Assembly: GCA_027475525.1 (NCBI GenBank)
Contig: JAMWFC010000037.1
Span: 563,419 to 627,418, forward strand
Source: Macrolepiota albuminosa
Taxonomy: Eukaryota; Basidiomycota; Agaricomycetes; Agaricales; Agaricaceae
Direction of reading: 5' to 3'
Length of the DNA: 64,000 nucleotides
In this document: piece by piece, positions 57,040 to 64,000 of the stretch
Position numbering within the stretch: position 1 is the stretch's first letter
How the letters are laid out: every line of letters starts with the position of its first letter
Made by a program: the position numbers and the translations under genes
The notes under the pieces: model-generated
Database searches by the model: none
Told to the model about the DNA's origin: nothing
Seen by the model: the letters and a program-made list of their open reading frames with translations, nothing else

Positions 57040-59350
57040 ACCAAACAAGGATGCATACGGACTCAAGCTGTGACCGTCTATTCCAGGCTGCGTATGACCC
57101 CATGGTCCTCACCCCGCCTGCTGTACCCAGCGGTCTCGTCCAACAAATTCATCTTACAACTCCATAGTAGTGTCAAACTCAACCACAAAATGGATCGTTC
57201 ATGGGATTCTCAATAGAAATGTCCGCGGTTAATCAAGTTTGTGAGTATGCATGCTTTCATTATTTTTGTTTGAGGCTCACAAACCTCTTTAACTTCAGTG
57301 GGTACAAACCCGTCGGTCAACTTGTACTATACACATGTACTTCACAACTTACGATCGCAATTAGCACCCTCCTTCAAGTTCCTTTCCTCAATCTCATGGC
57401 AAACCTCCAAGAACGCTCAACGCGGGTCAATATACGTGTAGGTGGTAACACACAGGAGACGGCCCGCATGGTCGACAGGAAAATCCTTGAAAAGAACATC
57501 ACTGGTGCCTCAAATCCTGTACGTCCTTCATTCAATCTTACCTGTCCAGCATCGTACTGATATGGCTTTTATTCAGACATAAACATACATTCCCCCGAAC
57601 TCCTCTACATGATCCACTCATGTCAATGTTCGTTGGTTCTGAGCTGAATTGATCGACTTGTTATTCAAAGATGAAAAGGTGTCCCTTTCCTTTTCCAGGA
57701 CACCGCTACGAGGTTCGCCATTGCAGACAAGGCTACCAACTCCTTGGTGATCACCTAATGGGCATTGCGAACTCGATCTTGTACCAACGTCATCAGCATT
57801 TCACTATCGTGAGTCTGTTCGTGGTCTCGAAAGGATTGGTTGACTAACATGATACATTTAACAGTACGGACCTTCCAACACTTTCAGTACCTATGTTTTT
57901 GAAGACATGGCGATCGCTAACCTTCCTGGGCAAAATCTGCTCGTCGGGCCCAATCCTAGACGACTGAACAAGTATAGGACACTGGCTTCGTATCTGCCTA
58001 CAGCCAAAATTTAGCATTACTTTCTGTCGAAAAGTACGTTTCTCCATTCTTTCCTCCACTCTTCTCACACTGACCTGTCCCATGAATCAGCTATCCAACA
58101 GACAACTGCGCTGCGCAATTCAACACGGGCGGAACAATTCAAATTCCCCAAGAAATCTTCCCCAACTTCCTCAGCCATACTGCGCAGTACTCCGGTCACA
58201 GCATCATCCAAAAGTTCCTCAACTCTACGAACTTTGCGATGGAGAATGGGAAGCGGCTGTATATGATGGAGACCAACACGGGTTCGTGTGGTGGGTTCCC
58301 AGGGATCAGCGATGCGTTTGGGTCAGCATTATGGGGTCTGGATTATGCGTTCCAGATGGCCTTTAATAACTTTGCGGACGCAATGATACACGTTGGTGGG
58401 CAGAATGTGTTTTACAACGTACGTTTTGCCTTTTGTCATCGAGTTCATCGGAAATTATCAATTCATGGTAATCAATAGCCGTTCACCCCGCCTCCAACTA
58501 ACCAGTCGACATTCCATCAATGGACCGTTGGACCCACGCCACGTACTACACCGCCCCCGTAGCCGCCGAGTCTCTTGGTCCCTCTAACAACTCACAGGTC
58601 CTCGATCTCAGCGCAAACGGCGCTAACGACTTCACGCCCTGCTATGGGTTCTATGAGACCGGAGCGTGTGGGGTGCATCAATTACGTTACAGACCCGTCG
58701 GGCGTGAACGATCTGAGCGTACAGATTGCGATTGGGGGATCGGGTATCCAGCAGCCGAGTCAGAGTCCACCGAGTGTCAAGGTCAAGTGCGTAGCACTTC
58801 TTTCATGCATATTTCAATGACGAGATGCTGATTCTCGGCGAATAGGTACCTCCTTGCGAGCTCCGTGTCGCAGAAGGGTAACTTCACGTGGGCTGGCCAA
58901 GTACGTCGTCTCTTTCTCCTTTCCCGCCGCCCACTAATTGGGTTTACAATGACAGACGTTCGGTGACAACTTCGGCTCAGACGGGCGGCCAATCGGCGAC
59001 ATCAACATCACCACCATCGCCTGCGACGGCAACACCAACCTCTGCACGGTCCCCGTGCCCGCGCCGTCCTACGCGTTGATATACCTCACCGACAGCGCGC
59101 TGGACGAGCCAGGCGGCGCGGCGACTCAGACGTTCGCGACGACTGTGCACACGCGGTTCAGGAACACCGCGACGGTCGACCAGGCTGTGCTCGCGACGTC
59201 GAATGGTGGGTATGGGAAGAAGGTGGGCAGCACGAGTGCCGGGAGTAGTAGTGCGGCGGTTAGTGGAGGACGAGTAAGGCCCCTGGGTTGGTGTCGGTGC
59301 TGGCGCTTTTGGCGGGGTTGGGGGTGTTGGAAAGGGTATTGAGGAGGTAA
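57040..59350 (+). pseudogene. GH79-type glycoside hydrolase, damaged
   Basis: A multi-exon gene with good GH79 landmarks: FSIEMSAVNQ (57210), NIRVGGNTQETA (about 57430), ALLSVENYPTDNC (about 58015 joined to 58092), METNTGSCGGFPGIS with the likely nucleophile Glu (about 58266), LWGLDYAFQMAFNNFADAMI (about 58330), then the C-terminal beta domain. GH79 enzymes act on glucuronides outside the cell. Damage: frame changes near 57620, 57735 and 57955; the acid/base NEP motif expected around 57765 is not seen (the frame reads GIANSILYQRH); and the C-terminal Ser-rich tail plus hydrophobic segment (VSVLALLAGLGVL) is one base out of frame near 59280. The signal peptide exon was not resolved. Confidence 0.72.
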
Positions 59351-60137
59351 TGAGGGTTTGCATATATTTTTAATTGTTAGAAAGCGTTGCATTGGAGTGC
59401 ATAGGAGTGAGCTTGTTTTTTCTTTTCTTTTTTATTTCATGTATTACAGATGTTGGTGGCACCAACTAACTGCTTAGAATCTGTCGCTACAGGTCTGAAT
59501 TGTGTTGTGTTTTATTATATACCTACTTTATACTGTGGACAGTGGCCAAGTAGCTTATAGAGCATAAATACTGTGAACGATTGCTTTGTTCTGATTGTCG
59601 TATCTTGGTTCGACTATCATGATACACAAAACACCCAAGAATTTCACCAGGAGAAGGTGGAAGCACAGCAAGCCACTAAACTTGAAGACACATTACAAGA
59701 AGCATGAGCCAGTATTTAAAGATATGCTCCATAAACAAGGCTAAAGAATGGCTGAGTGCAGAAGGATTCATGGATGCACCAAGCAGTCCATTATTACACT
59801 GGACATGAAAACTGTTTGTAAGAGCCCGTCCATGGGATCGTTCAACTTCTGAAACGAGATTTCGTCGATTCGGACGCAATCTATGTCAACGCAGCGACGA
59901 GTCCTATGTAAGTCTGTGCAACAACACCGCAAACAGCAACATCCTGGTCTTCGCGAGGACCCAAGAGCACCGTCGTCGTCATGTAAGCCTTAAAAGACCC
60001 TGCGCTTGCATTCAGCAGATTCGCACTGACAGTCAGGTTTCCCTCTAGCTCCGGCACGATTGCCTTTGCAAAGCGCCTGATCCCTGAGATCGCAGACTAA
60101 GATCGAACGGGCAGATCCACAGAAGGGACGGCGTGCT
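59351..60137. other. Intergenic stretch between GH79 and TPR genes
   Basis: No gene with support. A short plus-strand stretch (about 59830-60120) may contain decayed 5' exons of the TPR gene, but no consistent frame was found. Confidence 0.45.
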
Positions 60138-61839
60138 TTGGCTTCACGTTCGTTGCCCATTTCCATCGCGACGAGGACTGTCGTCCAAGCGTGGCAAGCA
60201 GCATTAGGAAACAATCATCCTGATACTCTTGGTAGCATGAATAATCTTGCAGCTACTCTATACAAAGCTGAAAAGCTTCAAGAGGCTGAAGATATGCAGA
60301 GACAAGTCTTAGCTACTCAGCAAACAGTATTAGGAAACAATCATCCTGATACTCTTGGTAGCATGAATAATCTTGCAGCTACTCTACAAAAAGCTGGAAA
60401 GCTTCAAAAGGCTAAAGATATGCAAAGACAAGTCTTAGCTACTCAGCAAGCAGTATTAGGAAACAATCATCCTGATACTCTTAGTAGCATGAATAATCTT
60501 GCACTTATGCTATACAAAGCTGAAAAGCTTCAAGAGGCTGAAGAGATGCAGAGACAAGTCTTAGCTACTTGGCAAGCAGCATTAGGAAACAATCATCCTG
60601 ATACTCTTGGTAGCATGAATAATCTTGCAGCTACTCTATACAAAGCTGGAAAGCTTCAAGAGGCTGAAGATATGCAGAGACAAGTCTTAGCTACTCAGCA
60701 AACAGTATTAGGAAACAATCATCCTGATACTCTTGGTAGCATGAATAATCTTGCAGCTACTCTACAAAAAGCTGGAAAGCTTCAAAAGGCTAAAGATATG
60801 CAGAGACAAGTCTTAGCTACTCAGCAAGCAGTATTAGGAAACAATCATCCTGATACTCTTAGTAGCATGAATAATCTTGCATCTACTCTATACAAAGCTG
60901 GAAAGCTTCAAGAGGCTGAAGATATGCAGAGACAAGTCTTAGCTACTCAGCAAACAGTATTACTCTATACAAAGCTGGAAAGCTTCAAGAGGCTGAAGAT
61001 ATGCAGAGACAAGTCTTAGCTACTCAGCAAACAGTATTAAGAAACAATCATCCTAATACTCTTATTAGCATGAATAATCTTGCAGCTACTCTATACAAAG
61101 CTGGAAAGCTTCAAGAGGCTGAAGATATGCAGAGACAAGTCTTAGCTACTCAGCAAACAGTATTAGGAAACAATCATCCTGATACTCTTGGTAGCATGAA
61201 TAATCTTGCAGCTACTCTACAAAAAGCTGGAAAGCTTCAAAAGGCTAAAGATATGCAGAGACAAGTCTTAGCTACTCAGCAAGCAGTATTAAGAAACAAT
61301 CATCCTGATACTCTTAGTAGCATGAATAATCTTGCATCTACTCTATACAAAGCTGGAAAGCTTCAAGAGGCTGAAGATATGCAGAGACAAGTCTTAGCTA
61401 CTCAGCAAACAGTATTAAGAAACAATCATCCTAATACTCTTATTAGCATGAATAATCTTGCAGTTACTCTACAAAAAGCTGAAAAGCTTCAAGAGGCTGA
61501 AGATATGCAGAGACAAGTCTTAGCTACTCAGCAAGCAGCATTAGGAAACAATCATCCTAATACTCTTAAGAGGCTGAAGATATGCAGAGACAAGTCTTAG
61601 CTACTCAGCAAGCAGCATTAGGAAACAATCATCCTAATACTCTTATTAGCATGAATAATCTTGCAGTTACTCTACAAAAAGCTGAAAAGCTTCAAGAGGC
61701 TGAAGATATGCAGAGACAAGTCTTAGCTATTTGGCAAGCAGCATTAGAAAACAATCATCCTAGTACTCTTGATAGCATGAATAATCTTGCATTTACTCTA
61801 AAAAAGGCTAGAAAGTTTCAAGAAGCTAAAAAAATGTAG
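60138..61839 (+). CDS. Tetratricopeptide (kinesin-light-chain type) repeat protein, 5' end missing
   Basis: Twelve tandem 42-residue repeats of the form NNHPDTLGSMNNLA..KLQEAEDMQRQVLATQQ, each from a 126-bp DNA unit that is nearly identical to its neighbours. TPR arrays of this type bind proteins and in mushrooms are often the C-terminal half of NACHT or NB-ARC receptors; no nucleotide-binding domain is seen upstream here. The frame begins without an ATG, so the true 5' exon is missing or lost. Two 77-bp duplications (60884 and 61491) split the visible frame; without them it is one frame of about 515 codons. TAG at 61837-61839 may replace CAG: the frame continues QQILALQQAVSEN to about 61941. 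Confidence 0.72.
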
Positions 61840-61941
61840 CAACAGATTTTAGCTCTTCAGCAGGCAGTATCAGAAAATTCTAATAATCTCCTTTTTATAA
61901 ACCATCTTTGGACTTATTTCAAGAAGGTTGTTAAAAGTTGA

Positions 61942-63036
61942 AAAAATATATAAAATCAAAAATCAAACAGATTTTTAGTATTTTATAAATATTTATAATT
62001 TCTTTGTAAATATATTATAAAAATATGACTATTTTTATTAAATCACATCGTAGTATTATATACTTCAGAACACATCAGAGATTTCTGCAGAAACATCTTT
62101 TAGAAACAGGTCATATGATTTCTAACAAGTGTTTCTTCAGAAACTTTGATAAAAATTTTTCTAATTATTTAAATTTTCTGTATAAAAAATTCTGCTTCTT
62201 TAATACAAACTATTACACTGAATATCTATAATATATAGGATGATTCCTGAAGAATTAATTGAATAAGTAAAGATTAGTCAGATCTAACTAAGAAATATTT
62301 CAGGACATGGTAGAGATTTCAGGAAAAACATCCATTAAAAACAAGTTATGTGATTTTTAATTGATGTTTCTCTAGATTTCTCTGCTATATTCTGAAGTGT
62401 GTAGAGGCAAGAAAAATGCTTAAGATTTTTGAGAAAAAATGCTTAAAAGAATCAAAAAATTTCAAGAAAAATTTAATTTAGCCTATAATAATACTTTAAG
62501 AGTTGAGAAAGACAGAGGTTTTAACCAAACAAAGTGAGGCTGAGGCTGAGATCAAGCATTGATTTCTATACTAGATTATCTCCAATGTAGATAGGTTCAA
62601 ACAGATCACGAGATTTCTATAGCCCAGATCACACAATAGAACCAGAATACATCTTAGATTATCCAGTACTACTAAGTATGAAACACAAGAGCTGAAGCTC
62701 ATGTAAGCTTCAGCAGGAGTAATGAATCAGGGTTGTTACAGAACCAATGATGACATGAACATTGAAACAGTCAATTGTGATACCACCATAAACATCTGCA
62801 CAATACCCGTTTGGTTAGATTTTTTTCTTAGAGTGAAGTGGCTGGGACTTGTTAGGTTGGTTAGAGCTTGGTTAGTCACATCTTAGGACAAAAATATATG
62901 TTGAAGTCTATGTTTGAATCTGGAAGCATTAAATGCAGACATCCAGCGACAAAGTGGCAGGATAACCAATAAGTTATTGTTCTACACATCTCCATGTATC
63001 TCTGCCTCTATAACGACCACCTTTATAGCATAGAAC
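61942..63036. other. AT-rich intergenic region
   Basis: No gene supported. Two related stretches (about 62079-62145 and 62307-62385) share GAGATTTC..GAAAAACATC..GTTTCTYYAGA patterns and may be diverged copies of one short repeat. Confidence 0.45.
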
Positions 63037-64000
63037 TCATGATGCAGCCTCCCCTTCCAATTTTGCTTTCTTTGCAGCACTCTGCAGCACCGGTGGGGCC
63101 TCCTGTTTCCCTCTAACTCCAACATCCGGGCCTCCATCCGGCTCTACCGCCCTCTTCCTCTTCTCACCAACCACTTCTGACTGAGGTTCCTTAGCGGTAC
63201 CATCCTTTGTCTCCCTTCCCTCGCGACCACCTCCACGTCCTCCCGCCCACGGCCGCCGCCGTCCCTACCACCCCCACGCCCTCCCCGACCTCGAGATCCG
63301 CCATGGCCGCGCCCGCGCCCACGACCGTTTGAACCGCCGAACGTCGATTCAAGGACGGATTTTGCGCCGTTTTGCGCACGTTGGATTTGGAAGGCTTTTT
63401 CTGTAGTTTCTGTCAAAAGTAGGGCATTAGTGTCCAATCTATTTAGCTCGAACGAAGCGGAAGATAATGAGAAGATGACCAAACGCAGAGGCCAGAAGAT
63501 GAAAAAGTAGCAAGCGCAAGCAAAGATCAACTCACCATCAGGAATACTCCATGTCACCTCCTTCGAATTCAATGTCTTGATTGTATCTTTCACGATTTGG
63601 ACTTCCTCCTCTGTCAACGCTTTATGGAACCCAACGAGCCCCGAATCCTCCTCGCGCATATACTTAATGTACGGTGCGCGGCCGCCGAACTTCTCTTTGA
63701 TCGGGTTCTGTAATAACAATGACGTTAAGAAAACAAGCTTCAGACGAACAGCGTACCTTGATTTCAGACCACGGCACATCGCCACCACATCCCTCAAACT
63801 TCATCGTCGCACCCTTGACAAACGGTACGTCCTCCGCCTTGACACTTCCCATGCCCTCTTCATTCTGCTGGATCAATAATTTCGTACCCATAAACTCCAG
63901 GTACACGTCCTTCTTCTCAGCCGGAGGGCCAGCACCGTTTTTGTTTTGCGCGTTGGAAGACTTGGCACGGGCCATCTCGCGAAAAGCGTTGAACCCGCGT
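63037..64000 (-). CDS. La-type RNA-binding protein, C-terminal part, runs off the window
   Basis: Minus strand; exons 64000-63757, 63707-63536, 63409-63037, with introns of 49 and 126 bp. The first exon is open to the window edge (RGFNAFREMARAKSSNAQ), so upstream La-motif exons lie outside. YLEFMGTKLLIQQNEEGMGS to ITGFHKAL-like VGFHKALTEEE matches the C-terminal RRM of La proteins, which bind RNA polymerase III transcripts. An RGG-rich tail follows, then KDGTAKEPQSEVV and KKAKLEGEAAS-TGA at 63037-63039. Between the RGG tract and that tail the frame changes by one base in a G/C run near 63240; read without the change, the chain stops at 63144. Probably a homopolymer error. Confidence 0.8.

Larger units (their letters stand above)
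3161..61644. repeat. Set of 22 tandem duplications, each offset by exactly 77 bp
   Basis: First-copy starts: 3161, 10351, 17851, 22401, 24084, 28641, 29246, 29884, 30916, 32188, 37441, 42846, 43171, 44382, 44808, 45021, 45364, 46691, 47982, 49587, 60884, 61491; the second copy begins 77 bases later in each case. They lie in unrelated genes and repeats. The copies are identical except at 32188 (one C/T) and 45364 (one G fewer). Ignoring one copy restores the frame in elements A and B, both Helitrons and the TPR gene. Confidence 0.95.

Noticed and set aside
1..64000. tRNA or rRNA genes
   Set aside because: No cloverleaf or rRNA-like conserved blocks were recognised on either strand by eye; a dedicated scan would be needed to be sure.

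Overview
The window looks like a chromosome segment of a mushroom-forming basidiomycete (Agaricomycetes). The grounds are introns of about 50 nt with GT..AG ends, a FunK1-type protein kinase, a GH79 glycosidase relative, a La-type RNA-binding protein, a JmjC protein of mushroom type, chromodomain Ty3/Gypsy elements and Helitrons with PIF1-type helicases. No bacterial-style gene organisation is seen.

Layout. 1-23562: retrotransposon B (Ty3/Gypsy-like, about 1 kb LTRs). Its 5' LTR is split by a complete chromovirus, retrotransposon A (482-12062, 176-bp LTRs, perfect 5-bp target duplication). B carries gag, pro and pol in three frames joined by two canonical -1 slippery sites. Between pol and the 3' LTR it also holds an antisense, six-exon, fully open gene, with a MITE in one of its introns. 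24554-29044: a JmjC-domain gene broken by in-frame TGA codons. 29432-43441: Helitron 1 (minus strand), whose Rep/helicase gene is split by Helitron 2 (32342-38757, also minus). Removing Helitron 2 restores the frame. 44.0-50.0 kb: 28-bp repeat arrays and a divergent pair of intron-rich genes of unknown function. 50931-52019: the 3' remnant of another chromovirus. 52.7-64 kb: more host-like sequence, with a FunK1 kinase, a decayed GH79 gene, a TPR protein built of near-identical 126-bp repeats, and the 3' part of a La gene running off the right edge.

Two window-wide signals change how the genes should be read. First, 22 direct tandem duplications have an offset of exactly 77 bp. They lie in unrelated elements and genes and usually break reading frames that become continuous again when one copy is ignored. 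This looks like unmerged k=77 contig overlaps in the assembly, not biology. Second, once these are discounted, nine premature stops remain in elements A, Helitron 1, Helitron 2 and the JmjC gene, and all nine are TGA. At the four sites where family conservation is clear the expected residue is Arg (CGA), which points to CpG to TpG decay of methylated repeats. The two LTR differences of element A and two catalytic-motif changes fit the same transition.

The most unusual candidates are the double -1 frameshift architecture of element B and its intact antisense spliced gene. All calls rest on reading the sequence and on remembered family motifs; no database search was run.
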